A DNA stretch of 32,527 bases from Kitasatospora sp. A2-31 (GCF_022288725.1 NZ_JAKNTA010000012.1:16308-48834), one strand, 5' to 3'; shown: positions 7,865 to 15,469, counted from the first letter of the stretch. A program made the numbers and translations. The notes: generated by a model from the sequence alone, not told the origin.

Positions 7865-7903
7865 GCGGGCGGCGGACGCGGGCGGCGGACGCGGGCGACG
7901 GGC
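7865..7903. repeat. 13-bp GC-rich tandem repeat
   Basis: Two perfect copies of gcgggcggcggac (7865-7877 and 7878-7890) are followed by a degenerate third. They lie between the PhzF-family gene and the end of the regulator gene. The plus strand here has many GG/GGG runs. Function unknown. Confidence 0.7.
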
Positions 7904-7930
7904 GCGGACGGCGGGCCCGGGCGGCGCGGT

Positions 7931-9028
7931 TCAGCGCAGCACGGCCTCCAGGAGGTCGGTGCCGAGCCGGGCGCTGCCGGCCAGGTCCAGCTGGTACAGC
8001 ATGTACCGCCCGCGACGGTGGGTGGTGAGCAGTCCGGCCTTGCGCAGCACGGCCAGGTGCCGCGACACCTCCGGCGCAGTGAGGTCCCAGGCCGCCGCCA
8101 GCTCGGTCGTGGTGTGCGGCCCGCGGGCCATGGTGCGGGCCAGGCGCAGCCGGACGGGGTGGGCCAGCGCCTCCAGGCGCTGCTGCATCACGGCCAGCGA
8201 GATCGGTTCCGGCACCCCGGGCTGCGCGAGCGGGTACTGCACCACCGGGCGCCACCCGGGCGCGGACACCACCAGCAGGTGCGGGCGGCCGAACGCGGTC
8301 GGGACGAACGTCACTCCGCCGGCGGCAGCGGCGCTGGTGGTGTTGTCCTGCAGCTTGTCGACGACGATCCGGCGCCGGCCGCCCGGGTCCGCCTCCAGCG
8401 CTATCGAGGGCGACACCGCCGCCAGGGCCTCCCCGGCGCCGTGCCGCACCAGCAGGTCGGTCTTGTGCCGGGCGTCGGCCGCGAGGTCCGGCAGGACGCG
8501 CTGCCAGGCGTCCGCGAAGAACGCCTCCTGACACTCCTCCAGCATCCGCCGGACCATCGACCGGACGGCCGGCGGGTCGTCGAACAGCCGGTCGGCGAAG
8601 GCGGCCTGCCGGGGGCCGCGCGCGAGCGCCAGCTCCCGGGCCCGCTCCTGCGCCGCCGGGTCGGTGAGCGGCGAGTCGAACCGGTGCGAGAGCCGCGACG
8701 CGCCGCAGCTCATGATGACCGCGGCCCGCACGTACAGCTCGTCGTCGATCCGGTCGACCGCGTCCAGCTCCTCGGCCAGGGTGGCGCCGGGCACGCCGGG
8801 GACGAGGAAGTCGGCGCGCGACGAGCGCCAGAGGAAGTCGGCTTCGGCGAGGCGCTCGGAGAGTTCGGGCGCGATCGCCGCGGCGGTGCTCACCGCCCAG
8901 CCGTGCAGGGCGGGGTGGTGCGCGGGCTCGCCGAGGACGTGCAGCATCGCGCTCAGCTCGGCAAGCGGCGAGGGGGTGAAGTGGATGCGTTCGTCCGGCA
9001 GGGCGGCGAGGTCGATGGTCAGGCTCAC
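7931..9028 (-). CDS. DUF5937/ArsR-type transcriptional regulator
   Basis: This is a 365-residue protein with a large N-terminal domain resembling DUF5937 and a C-terminal winged helix of ArsR/SmtB type. The helix-turn-helix region runs from LEALAHPVRLRLARTMARG through TTELAAAWDLTAPEVSRHLAVLRKAG to the wing RRGRYMLYQLD, near residues 275-350. No ArsR metal-binding cysteine box is visible, so the effector is probably not a metal and may be sensed by the N-terminal domain. The start GTG at 9028 gives VSLTIDLAALPDERIHF; earlier in-frame codons are low complexity. It is divergent from an MFS transporter gene, and the 77-bp gap holds a perfect inverted repeat, a likely autoregulatory operator. A regulator-exporter pair is the simplest reading. 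Confidence 0.82.
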   Translation of the reverse strand: MSLTIDLAALPDERIHFTPSPLAELSAMLHVLGEPAHHPALHGWAVSTAAAIAPELSERLAEADFLWRSSRADFLVPGVPGATLAEELDAVDRIDDELYVRAAVIMSCGASRLSHRFDSPLTDPAAQERARELALARGPRQAAFADRLFDDPPAVRSMVRRMLEECQEAFFADAWQRVLPDLAADARHKTDLLVRHGAGEALAAVSPSIALEADPGGRRRIVVDKLQDNTTSAAAAGGVTFVPTAFGRPHLLVVSAPGWRPVVQYPLAQPGVPEPISLAVMQQRLEALAHPVRLRLARTMARGPHTTTELAAAWDLTAPEVSRHLAVLRKAGLLTTHRRGRYMLYQLDLAGSARLGTDLLEAVLR

Positions 9029-9064
9029 GGAGCCGATCCTGCCAGCCCGCGCGAACGGCGTCTG

Positions 9065-9093
9065 CGTCGATTGACGCGACTCGTCAATCGACG
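9065..9093. promoter_or_regulatory. Perfect 12-bp inverted repeat, probable operator
   Basis: The arms cgtcgattgacg (9065-9076) and cgtcaatcgacg (9082-9093) are exact reverse complements separated by 5 bp. The site lies centrally in the 77-bp gap between the divergent regulator and transporter genes. It is less GC-rich than its surroundings and contains ttgacg, which could double as a -35 box. This is a good candidate for the regulator's binding site. Confidence 0.8.
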
Positions 9094-9105
9094 TGCCCGG
9101 AGCCG

Positions 9106-10638
9106 GTGGACGGGCGGACGGTACGGGGCATGCACCCGACCACCGAAGCACCCGCCGCCGCCCCGGCGCTCGCCGAGCCCGCGAGCACCCCGGGGCCCGC
9201 CCCGCACCTCGCCGAGCCGATGACGGGACCCTCCGAACCGACCGGACCCGCCGAACCGACCGGGCCGGCGTGGCCGACCGGGCCCGCGTGGCCGACCGAA
9301 CCGAATCCGCCGACCGAACCGACCGAACCGACCCCGCCAACCGCACCCACCGCACCCATCCGACCGACCGGGCCTGCCGAACCGCCCGGGCCGGCCCGGC
9401 GCGGTGCCGCCGACCGCCGGCGCCCCGCCGCCGTGCTCGGGATGCTCACAGCTGCGGGCGGGCGCCGCTACGCCGCCGCGCTGCTGGTCGACGCGCTCGG
9501 GGCCGGCCTGCTCCGACCGTTCCTCCTGCTCTACGGCATCGGAGTGCTGCACCTCGGTGCCGGCGCAGCCGGGCTGGCGCTGTCCGCCGGCATGCTGGCC
9601 GGCCTGCTGGTCCTGCCGCTGACCGGCCGTTGGATCGACCGCGGCGCGCGCAGCCTGCCGGCGGCGGCCACCCTGCTGGTCCGGGCGGCCGGGTCGGCCG
9701 CGCTCCTCGGCGCCGACGGGCCGGTCGGCTTCACGGCCGCCGCCGTGCTGCTCGGCATCGGCAGCCAGTCCTGGCCGGCCACCCACGCGGCGGTGGTCAG
9801 CACCCTCACCACCGGCCGCACCCGGGACGCCGCCCTGGCGGCCGGCCGGACGCTGCGCAACGCCGGCCTGGGCGCGGGCGCGCTGCTCGCCACGCTCGCG
9901 GTGGCCGGCGGGACGGGCGCGGTCCGTGCCCTCGCCGCGCTGACGGCCGGCGCCTGCCTGGTGGCGGCGCTGCTGGTCCACTCCCTCCGCGTCACCGGAC
10001 CCAGCGTCTCCGCTGCCCCGGCGACGGCCGGTCCCGAGCCAGCGGCCGGCTCGGGACCGGCCCCGGCCGACCCGGCGCTGCGCCGGATCACGCTGCTGAG
10101 CGTGGCCAACCTCCCCTACGCCTTCAGCTTCGACGTGCTGGAGGTGGCCCTGCCCGCCCTGCTCGTGCTCCACCTGCACGCCTCCGCGGCCTGGTCCTCG
10201 GGCGTGTTCGTGGGCAACACCGTACTGGTGATCACACTTCAGCTCGCCGTGGTGCTCCGCCTCGCCGAGCGCTCGCGCCGTGCCGTCCTGGCCGCCTCCG
10301 GCGTCGTCCTCGCCCTCTCCTACCTCGGCTTCTGGGCGGCCGGAGCCCTCGGCGGCACCGGCGGTGCGGCTGCCGTGGCGGCGGTCTCGGTGATCTTCAC
10401 GCTCGGCGAGATCCTCTACAGCGGCGCCGGAACGGCCCTGGTCGCGGCCGCTGCCCCGCCCGGACTGCTCGGCCGGGCGCTCGCCCGCTGGGAGCTGGCG
10501 ACCGGCCTCGGCAAGACGCTCGCACCGGCGGTGCTGACCGCGCTGCTGGCCGCCGGACCGGGTGTGCTCTGGCCCGCCCTCGCCGGGGCCACGCTGCTCG
10601 CGGCGGCCGCGGTGGCCCGGCTGGCCCCGGCAGCGTGA
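9106..10638 (+). CDS. MFS transporter with proline-rich N-terminal tail
   Basis: This is a 510-residue integral membrane protein. After residue 110 it shows about twelve hydrophobic helices in two halves, joined by an Ala/Gly/Pro-rich cytoplasmic loop near residues 305-325. The short basic-acidic loop TGRWIDRGARSLP matches the MFS loop 2-3 signature (GxLaDRxGRR). The N-terminal 100 residues are unusual: a hydrophilic tail of degenerate EPTGPA/WPTGPA/PPTEPTEPT units. The GTG at 9106 has ggag upstream; an ATG at 9130 (MHPTTEAP) is an alternative. It lies opposite the DUF5937/ArsR gene across the 12-bp palindrome, suggesting repression relieved by a transported ligand. Export of a drug-like compound is plausible but not shown. 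Confidence 0.82.
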   Translation: MDGRTVRGMHPTTEAPAAAPALAEPASTPGPAPHLAEPMTGPSEPTGPAEPTGPAWPTGPAWPTEPNPPTEPTEPTPPTAPTAPIRPTGPAEPPGPARRGAADRRRPAAVLGMLTAAGGRRYAAALLVDALGAGLLRPFLLLYGIGVLHLGAGAAGLALSAGMLAGLLVLPLTGRWIDRGARSLPAAATLLVRAAGSAALLGADGPVGFTAAAVLLGIGSQSWPATHAAVVSTLTTGRTRDAALAAGRTLRNAGLGAGALLATLAVAGGTGAVRALAALTAGACLVAALLVHSLRVTGPSVSAAPATAGPEPAAGSGPAPADPALRRITLLSVANLPYAFSFDVLEVALPALLVLHLHASAAWSSGVFVGNTVLVITLQLAVVLRLAERSRRAVLAASGVVLALSYLGFWAAGALGGTGGAAAVAAVSVIFTLGEILYSGAGTALVAAAAPPGLLGRALARWELATGLGKTLAPAVLTALLAAGPGVLWPALAGATLLAAAAVARLAPAA

Positions 10639-10873
10639 GGGCCGCCCCGCCCGCGCCCGCCGGCCGTGGCCGCCGCCCGTGCCCGCGCCGGCCGTGGCCC
10701 CCGCCCGCGCCCACCCGCCCCTCCACCCGCGCCCGCCCACGTCCCCGGACACACCGCCGGCCGCTCCCCTCCTCCGGCTCCGTCCGAGGTGCGGGAGGTC
10801 CGGCGGTCACCGATGCTGGCCGCGACGCGTGCCCGGTGTTCGGCGGCCGGGCCGGCCCGAGGAAGGACCGCGC
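10639..10873. other. C-rich intergenic stretch with quadruplex-type motif on the minus strand
   Basis: This 235-bp gap holds no gene. It is dominated by cccgc/cgccc runs and contains the 14-bp segment cgccggccgtggcc twice. At 10710-10727 the minus strand reads GGG-TGGA-GGGG-C-GGG-T-GGG, which satisfies the usual four-run G-quadruplex pattern. The last bases carry an aggaagg ribosome-binding site for the next gene. Confidence 0.5.
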
Positions 10874-11677
10874 ATGAGCTCCCTCGACTTCGAGGTCATC
10901 GACACGCCCGACAGCTCGCTCAACAAGACGTCCGTGCTGGTGACGGGCCCCAACGACGCGCTGCTCGTGGACGCCGGGTTCACCCGCTCGGACGGGCGCC
11001 GGCTGGTCGAGCGGGTGCGGGCCAGCGGCAAGCGGCTGACCACCGTCTTCGTCAGCCACGGCGACCCCGACTTCTACTTCGGCGCGCAGGAGGTGCAGGA
11101 CGCCTTCCCGCAGGCCCGGTTCCTGGCCACGGCGGCCACCGTGGGCCACATCCAGGAGACCTTCGACGCCAAGCTGAGGGCCTGGTCGCACCTCGGGCCC
11201 GAGCTGCCGACCCGGCTGGTGCGCCCCGAGCCGATGCACACCGACGAGATCGTCTTCGAGGGCCACCGGTTCGAGCTGCGCGGCGCCGACTTCCACCTCC
11301 CCGAGCGGCACTACCTCTGGCAGCACCACCACCACACGATCCTGGGCGGCGTCCTGCTCTTCGAGGGCCTGCACGTGTGGACCGCCGACACGCCGACGCC
11401 CGCCCAACGGGCCGCGTGGATCGACCTGCTGGACGGCATGGAGGCGCTGGAGCCCCAGTTCGTGGTCGCCGGGCACCGGACCGCCGGAGCGCCCACCGAC
11501 TCCACCGCGATCAACCACACCCGCGACTACCTGCGGGCCTTCGAGACCGAGATCGGCCGGGCCCCGGACGCCGCGGCGGCCAGGGAGGCACTGGAACGGC
11601 GCTTCCCGGGGCTGGGCATGCCGCTGGCGGTCGACCTCGGGACGAAGGTCGCCAAGGGTGAGCTGACCTGGGGCTGA
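10874..11677 (+). CDS. MBL-fold protein with altered metal motif
   Basis: This is a 267-residue metallo-beta-lactamase-fold protein. The N-terminal strand pair TSVLVTGPNDALLVDAGF and the helix-loop VFVSHGDPDFYFGAQEV identify the fold. The motif normally HxHxDH reads HGDPDF: the second His is Asp and the final His is Phe. Later ligand positions appear as an unusual run of histidines (LWQHHHH) and as GHRTAG near the C-terminus. Some MBL families keep HxDxDH, but the missing last His is less common, so metal content and activity are uncertain. The ATG at 10874 has aggaagg upstream. It may be transcribed from its own promoter, since 235 bp separate it from the transporter gene. No specific substrate can be named. 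Confidence 0.75.
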   Translation: MSSLDFEVIDTPDSSLNKTSVLVTGPNDALLVDAGFTRSDGRRLVERVRASGKRLTTVFVSHGDPDFYFGAQEVQDAFPQARFLATAATVGHIQETFDAKLRAWSHLGPELPTRLVRPEPMHTDEIVFEGHRFELRGADFHLPERHYLWQHHHHTILGGVLLFEGLHVWTADTPTPAQRAAWIDLLDGMEALEPQFVVAGHRTAGAPTDSTAINHTRDYLRAFETEIGRAPDAAAAREALERRFPGLGMPLAVDLGTKVAKGELTWG

Positions 11678-11838
11678 GCCGGCCCCTGCCCCGGGCCCCC
11701 GTCCCGGGCCGAACCCCCGCCACCGCGCGCTTCACCCGTTCGGGGGAGCCTGGCGCGGCGCGCCCCGCCTGCCCTCGACACTCCCCCCGCCCGGCGGCAG
11801 TCTGTCGGTGATTCCGGCCGGAGAACGAGGGGTTCAGC

Positions 11839-13098
11839 ATGAGCACGGGGACAGCGGGAACGGCCGGCGGCAGTGGGGACGGGCGGCCGATCGTCATCGT
11901 CGGTGCCTCCCTCGGCGGCGCCAAGGCCGCCGAGGCGCTGCGCGAGGCAGGGTACGGGGGCGGCGTCGTCCTCATCGGCGACGAGCACGAGCGACCGTAC
12001 GAGCGGCCGCCGCTCTCCAAGGGCTACCTGCTCGGCAAGACCCCGCGCGAGAAGATCTACGTCCACCCGCCGCAGTGGTACGCCGAGCACGACGTGACGC
12101 TGCGCCTCGGCACCGCCGTCGTCGCCGTCGACCCGGCCGCGCACACGGTACGACTCGCCGACGACGGCCGGATCGAGTACGCCAAGCTGCTCCTCACCAC
12201 GGGCTCGGTGCCGCGCCGGCTGCCGGTGCCCGGCGCCGACCAGGAGGGCGTGCTCTACCTGCGCCGGGTCGAGGACAGCGACCGGATCAAGGCGGCGCTG
12301 CGGCCCGGTGCGCGGGTCGTGGTGATCGGGGCCGGCTGGATCGGGCTGGAGACCGCCGCGGCCGCCCGGACGGCGGGCGCCGAGGTCACCGTCCTGGAGG
12401 CGGCCGAGCTGCCGCTGCTCCGAGTCCTGGGCCGGGAGGTCGCCCAGGTCTTCGCCGACCTGCACCGCGACCACGGCGTGGAGCTGCGCTTCGACGTGCG
12501 GGTCGAGGAGCTCACCGGCGAGGGCGGCCGGGTGACCGGCGTCCGGTTGGCGGACGGCGCCGCGGTACCGGCGGACGTGGTGATCGTCGGCATCGGGATC
12601 GCGCCCGACACCGCACTCGCCGAGGCGGCCGGCCTGACGGTGGACAACGGGATCAAGACCGACGAGCACCTGCGGACCTCGGACCCGGACGTCTACGCGG
12701 CCGGCGACGCGGCCAACGCCTACCACCCGCTCTACGGCCGCCACCTGCGGGTCGAACACTGGGCGAACGCGCTCAACCAGCCGCAGACCGCCGCCCGCGC
12801 CATGCTCGGCGAGGACGCGGTCCACGACCGGGTGCCGTACTTCTTCACCGACCAGTACGACCTGGGAATGGAGTACACCGGCTACGTCGAGCCCGGCGGC
12901 TACGACCGGGTGGTGTTCCGCGGGGACCGGGCCACCCGCGAGTTCATCGCCTTCTGGCTGTCCGGCGGCCGGGTGCTGGCCGGGATGAACGTCAACGTCT
13001 GGGACGTGACCGACCCGATCCGCGAACTGATCGTCTCCAAGCGCGTAGTGGACGCCGACCGCCTGACGAACCCGAACATCCCCGTCGGCGAGGTCTGA
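11839..13098 (+). CDS. FAD-dependent ferredoxin/rubredoxin reductase
   Basis: This is a 419-residue two-dinucleotide-domain flavoprotein. The FAD motif is IVIVGASLGGAKAAEALR near residue 18. The family loop YERPPLSKGYLLG follows, then the NAD(P) motif VVVIGAGWIGLETAAAAR near residue 158. The second FAD contact is DVYAAGDAANAYHP near residue 290, and a C-terminal reductase domain of the BphA4/putidaredoxin-reductase type completes it. It would pass electrons from NAD(P)H to a small iron-sulfur protein, possibly the ferredoxin encoded at 3999-4382. The ATG at 11839 has gaacgagggg upstream. The last 38 coding bases plus 26 downstream bases are duplicated in direct orientation 17 kb away at 30319-30383, making this 3' end a candidate integration target. 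The gene itself is intact. Confidence 0.88.
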   Translation: MSTGTAGTAGGSGDGRPIVIVGASLGGAKAAEALREAGYGGGVVLIGDEHERPYERPPLSKGYLLGKTPREKIYVHPPQWYAEHDVTLRLGTAVVAVDPAAHTVRLADDGRIEYAKLLLTTGSVPRRLPVPGADQEGVLYLRRVEDSDRIKAALRPGARVVVIGAGWIGLETAAAARTAGAEVTVLEAAELPLLRVLGREVAQVFADLHRDHGVELRFDVRVEELTGEGGRVTGVRLADGAAVPADVVIVGIGIAPDTALAEAAGLTVDNGIKTDEHLRTSDPDVYAAGDAANAYHPLYGRHLRVEHWANALNQPQTAARAMLGEDAVHDRVPYFFTDQYDLGMEYTGYVEPGGYDRVVFRGDRATREFIAFWLSGGRVLAGMNVNVWDVTDPIRELIVSKRVVDADRLTNPNIPVGEV

Positions 13099-13124
13099 GA
13101 CCCGACCGAGCCCTGGCCGACGAG
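13061..13124 (+). repeat. Left copy of island-flanking direct repeat (candidate attL)
   Basis: These 64 bp comprise the 3' end of the FAD reductase gene and its downstream flank. They recur at 30319-30383: the first 48 bases are identical, then there is one extra g and one a/g change. Flanking sequence differs on both sides, so the boundaries are sharp. See the right copy and the serine recombinase remnant. Confidence 0.85.
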
Positions 13125-13612
13125 CAGCCAACCGACCCCCGCTGCGAGCCGCACGAACGGGACCGGCTCGGCGGCCAAGCTCCCTCCGGCGGGCGTACAC
13201 ACCTCAGCGAGGAGGGAGAAACGGCCGTCCCCAGGCCCAGCGAAGCTTCTCCATCGCTTCCCCGTCCGGCCGCCGGACTACGGGGTCCTCCAAGCCCTGG
13301 CCGCACGACCCGCACGGCCACTTGCCCCCCAGCGGCCGAACGGGCGTCTGACTGATGTTCACAAGTGCGAATCACGCAGGTCAGGGCCTATCCGATCCGC
13401 CCCGCATGACACCTGACGCCCGCTCATGACACGCCATTCGGGAGAGGCGCGTGAGCAGCGGTTCGCGATGGCAACCCTGGCTGTGACCTTCCTCACAACC
13501 TCACTGTGGCCCGCTCGCCCAGGTGAACACGGCCACAGCTTCTGATTCTCCTATCTGCCAGCTTCTGCTGATCGCCCAATTCAAGAGGTCCGCGAAAACG
13601 GTCGGTTCTTTG
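13125..13612. other. Gene-free stretch at the left end of the island
   Basis: About 490 bp without a convincing gene lie between the left flanking repeat and the tRNA pair. GC content falls around 13365-13380 (gatgttcacaagtgcgaatc) and 13520-13610. A plus-strand frame from 13523 into the tRNA region exists only because it is antisense to the Trp tRNA. No repeat or terminator was recognised. Confidence 0.5.
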
Positions 13613-13685
13613 CTGGTCCGGCAGGACTCGAACCTGCGGCACGCCGCTTTGGAGACGGCTGCTCTTCCAACTGAGCTACGGACCA
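13613..13685 (-). tRNA. tRNA-Trp (CCA)
   Basis: This is a 73-nt canonical cloverleaf on the minus strand. It has a 7-bp acceptor TGGTCCG/CGGACCA, T8-A9, a D-stem GCTC/GAGC with GG in the loop, an anticodon stem GCCGT/GCGGC (one G-T pair) around loop CTCCAAA (anticodon CCA), a T-stem GCAGG/CCTGC and loop TTCGAGT. The discriminator is G73, an identity element of bacterial tRNA-Trp. CCA is not encoded. The opening U1-A72 pair, and the overall sequence as I recall the usual Streptomyces tRNA-Trp, suggest a second, possibly imported gene. The Tyr-type tRNA lies one base upstream. Confidence 0.88.
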
Positions 13686-13686
13686 G

Positions 13687-13765
13687 TGCGTTGCCGAGGA
13701 ATTGAACCTCGCTATCCCTTAGGGAGCAGGGGTTACAGCCCCGCTTGCGTCCCAGCGCTTAACGC
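13687..13765 (-). tRNA. tRNA-Tyr-like (GTA), irregular 5' half
   Basis: The 3' half is a good class II tRNA-Tyr. It has an anticodon stem CGGGG/CCCTG around loop CTGTAAC (anticodon GTA), a long variable arm with TCCC/GGGA stem, a T-stem CGAGG/CCTCG with loop TTCAATT, and A73. The 5' half is odd. The best acceptor is GCGTT pairing with AACGC (five bp) with the next two positions unpaired, followed by a short D-arm GCG-CTGGGA-CGC. The total is 79 nt, shorter than the usual 84-86. It could be a divergent functional tRNA or a degraded one. It is one base from the Trp tRNA, so both probably derive from one precursor. Confidence 0.6.
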
Positions 13766-13934
13766 TTGGTGATGCACCGATCGTAGGAGGCCGTGGCCGA
13801 CAGGGCGAGCGAAATATTGAGGCGGGCAGCCCACTGCGCGAGGGTGTCCAAGCCTGGGAATTCGAAACCACTCGTCACCAGTCAGCGGTGCGGTTACGGT
13901 GGGCGCCCAACCGTTGGACCGAGGAGAGCACGCG

Positions 13935-14312
13935 ATGTGCCAGGCAAAGACCGTGACGCTATGGCGTCCGACCGGCCCTCAGGAATTGGCGTTGGTAGAG
14001 GCGTCGGGCTGGCGCTCCTGGCCGCCTCGCCTGCTCGAGCAGCCGATCTTCTACCCGGTGCTGAACGAGGACTACGCGATCCGGATCGCGCGGGACTGGA
14101 ACGTGCCCGCCTCGGGCGTCGGCTACGTCACCAGGTTCGAGATCGACGCCGCCTTCGTCGCTCGCTACCCAGTGCAGCCGGCGGGCGGACGCACGATCCT
14201 CGAGCTGTGGGTGCCGGCCGAGGAGTTGGACGAGTTCAACCGGCACATTGTCGGCCGCATCGAGGTGGTCCACGAGTTCCGGCCGCAGTCCCACGCGGGG
14301 GCGAGCCTGTGA
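13935..14312 (+). CDS. Small ADP-ribosylation/crystallin-J1-like protein of unknown function
   Basis: This is a 125-residue protein starting MCQAKTVTLWRPTGPQEL. It matches a family of about 110-125 residues often labelled 'ADP-ribosylation/crystallin J1' in Streptomyces. Recognisable segments are WRPTGPQELALVEASGWRSW, PPRLLEQPIFYPVLNEDYA, GYVTRFEIDAAFVARYPV, and a C-terminal LWVPAEELDEFNRHIVGRIE. The label is historical and no enzymatic activity should be assumed; the glycohydrolase domain itself is far larger. The ATG at 13935 has gaggagag upstream. It is followed after 46 bp by an L12-like gene, and the two may be co-transcribed. There is no signal peptide. Confidence 0.7.
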   Translation: MCQAKTVTLWRPTGPQELALVEASGWRSWPPRLLEQPIFYPVLNEDYAIRIARDWNVPASGVGYVTRFEIDAAFVARYPVQPAGGRTILELWVPAEELDEFNRHIVGRIEVVHEFRPQSHAGASL

Positions 14313-14358
14313 CGGTCCTCCACTACGTACGCTGCAACCAGCCCGAGGGGCAGCACAC

Positions 14359-14628
14359 ATGACCACGTACTTCACGCTCATCTGCGACGACATCCCCCAC
14401 AATCTGGTGCTCCTCGACGCCGGCCTCAGCCCGTTGGAGGTTGCGAAGACGTTCCGCACGATGACGGGCGTCGGGCTGTGGCACGCGAAGCAGACCGTGA
14501 CCGACACGCCTCCGGTTCTGCTCTTCGAAGGGATCGAGGAGAACGCGGCGCGACGGCATGCCGAGGACCTGCGCGCAGCCGGCGCTTCGGTCACGGTGGT
14601 GCCATGGGCTACAAAGCGTCCCGCTTGA
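14359..14628 (+). CDS. Ribosomal L7/L12 C-terminal-domain-like protein
   Basis: This is an 89-residue protein. Its central part has the layout of the bL12 C-terminal domain: a first helix SPLEVAKTFRTMTGVGLWHA, corresponding to the conserved KIxVIKxVREITGLGLKEAK helix, then PPVLLFEGIEENAARRHAED, and a final strand GASVTVVP. It lacks the L12 N-terminal dimerisation domain and hinge and is not the ribosomal stalk protein. Free-standing L12-CTD-like proteins occur in actinobacteria with unknown function; binding to translation factors or to a protein partner is only a possibility. The ATG at 14359 follows gcccgagggg. Its last 20 bp overlap the convergent DUF6928 fragment. Confidence 0.7.
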   Translation: MTTYFTLICDDIPHNLVLLDAGLSPLEVAKTFRTMTGVGLWHAKQTVTDTPPVLLFEGIEENAARRHAEDLRAAGASVTVVPWATKRPA

Positions 14629-15010
14629 TCAACGTGCCATCGGGGCCCAGCACGTAGGTCCGTGGCGGCGCCATGGCCGCCGCAGCCGCTCTGAGCGCGG
14701 CCGCCTTCGCTGCGGGGTCCGGAGCTTCCGGGTCCCGCACCAGGAAACCGTGAAGGCCGATGACGTCCGCATCCACGTCACCGGAATTCGGGCGGCCTTC
14801 CACGATGAACTCGCAGAGCGCACGCAGTGCGTCCTCGCCCATCTCCAGCGGGTGAAACGGCCGCGCGTACGGCTCGTTATCCTCGTCCGACCACGGAACG
14901 ACCTCTGCACGGCGCTCCCCAGCCCAGTAGGGCAGTTCGAAGGGAAGCGGCTCGCCGATGCGGCACCGCTGCTGACCCGCCGTGTCCCGGCAGAACGCGC
15001 TTGCCGGCGC
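14609..15010 (-). pseudogene. DUF6928-type protein, 5'-truncated at a Tn3 junction
   Basis: About 130 codons of the C-terminal half of a DUF6928-like protein remain. Landmarks are RIGEPLPFELPYWAGER, ARPFHPLEMGEDALRALCEF, IVEGRPNSGDVDADVIGLHG and a terminal YVLGPDGTLIKRD. The family normally has an N-terminal half of similar size, absent here. Sequence upstream of about 15010 on this strand becomes antisense to a Tn3-family transposase fragment, so the gene was probably cut by transposition or deletion. No good start codon or ribosome-binding site is seen at the junction. Its function was unknown even when whole. Confidence 0.6.
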
Positions 15011-15425
15011 GTTGAAGGAGTACGGCGCGCTGCGCCGTACGGTCTTCGCCGCCCGGTACCTGTCCGATGAGGCGTACCGCCGCAAGATCACCCGGCAGCT
15101 CAACAAGGGCGAGCCCTACCCGCGCTGCGCCGCCGCCTGCACTACGCCGACCAGGGCATCGTGCGCGGCCGGCACCGCGAGCAGCAGAACGAGCAGGCCT
15201 GGTGCCTGACCGTCGTCACCAACTCCGTCGTCGCCTGGCACACCGAATACCTGGGCCTGGCGATGGCGCAACTGCGCCGCGCCGGGCGGGCAATCGACGA
15301 GCTCCTCGCGCACATCTCCCCGGCCCGCTCCGGATCCGTCAACTTCTTCGGGTCCATCGCCGTCGACTACGACCGCGAGATCGCGCAGTTCGACGGCACC
15401 GGGCACCGGCCGCTGCGCCGACGAC
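15009..15425 (+). pseudogene. Tn3-family transposase, C-terminal fragment with internal deletion/frameshift
   Basis: The fragment starts near LKEYGALRRTVFAARYLSD and continues YRRKITRQLNKGE, typical of the conserved C-terminal region of Tn3-family DDE transposases. After about 15115 the homology continues in another frame as LRRRLHYADQGIVRGRHREQ, then EQAWCLTVVTNSVVAWHTEY and LAHISPARSGSVNFFG, ending at GTGHRPLR. The frame change marks a small deletion around the usual ESLHA segment. The N-terminal about 600 residues, resolvase and terminal repeats are absent, so it cannot move itself. Its left edge coincides with the truncation of the DUF6928 gene. Confidence 0.8.
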
Positions 15426-15469
15426 GCGGCCTGACCGCGTGGCCTGTCGGTAGCGAAAGGAGACGGGCG

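Noticed and set aside
13135..13200. Minus-strand sequence AAEPVPFVRLAAG near the left repeat, reminiscent of the hydrolase fragment GEPVVLLHG at the right repeat
   Set aside because: Only about 12 bases match before similarity falls to chance; not enough to claim a second hydrolase remnant.
13523..13705. A plus-strand frame of 60 codons containing RQDSNLRHAALETAALPTEL
   Set aside because: It is antisense to the Trp tRNA gene; such peptide strings are a well-known artefact of translating tRNA complements.
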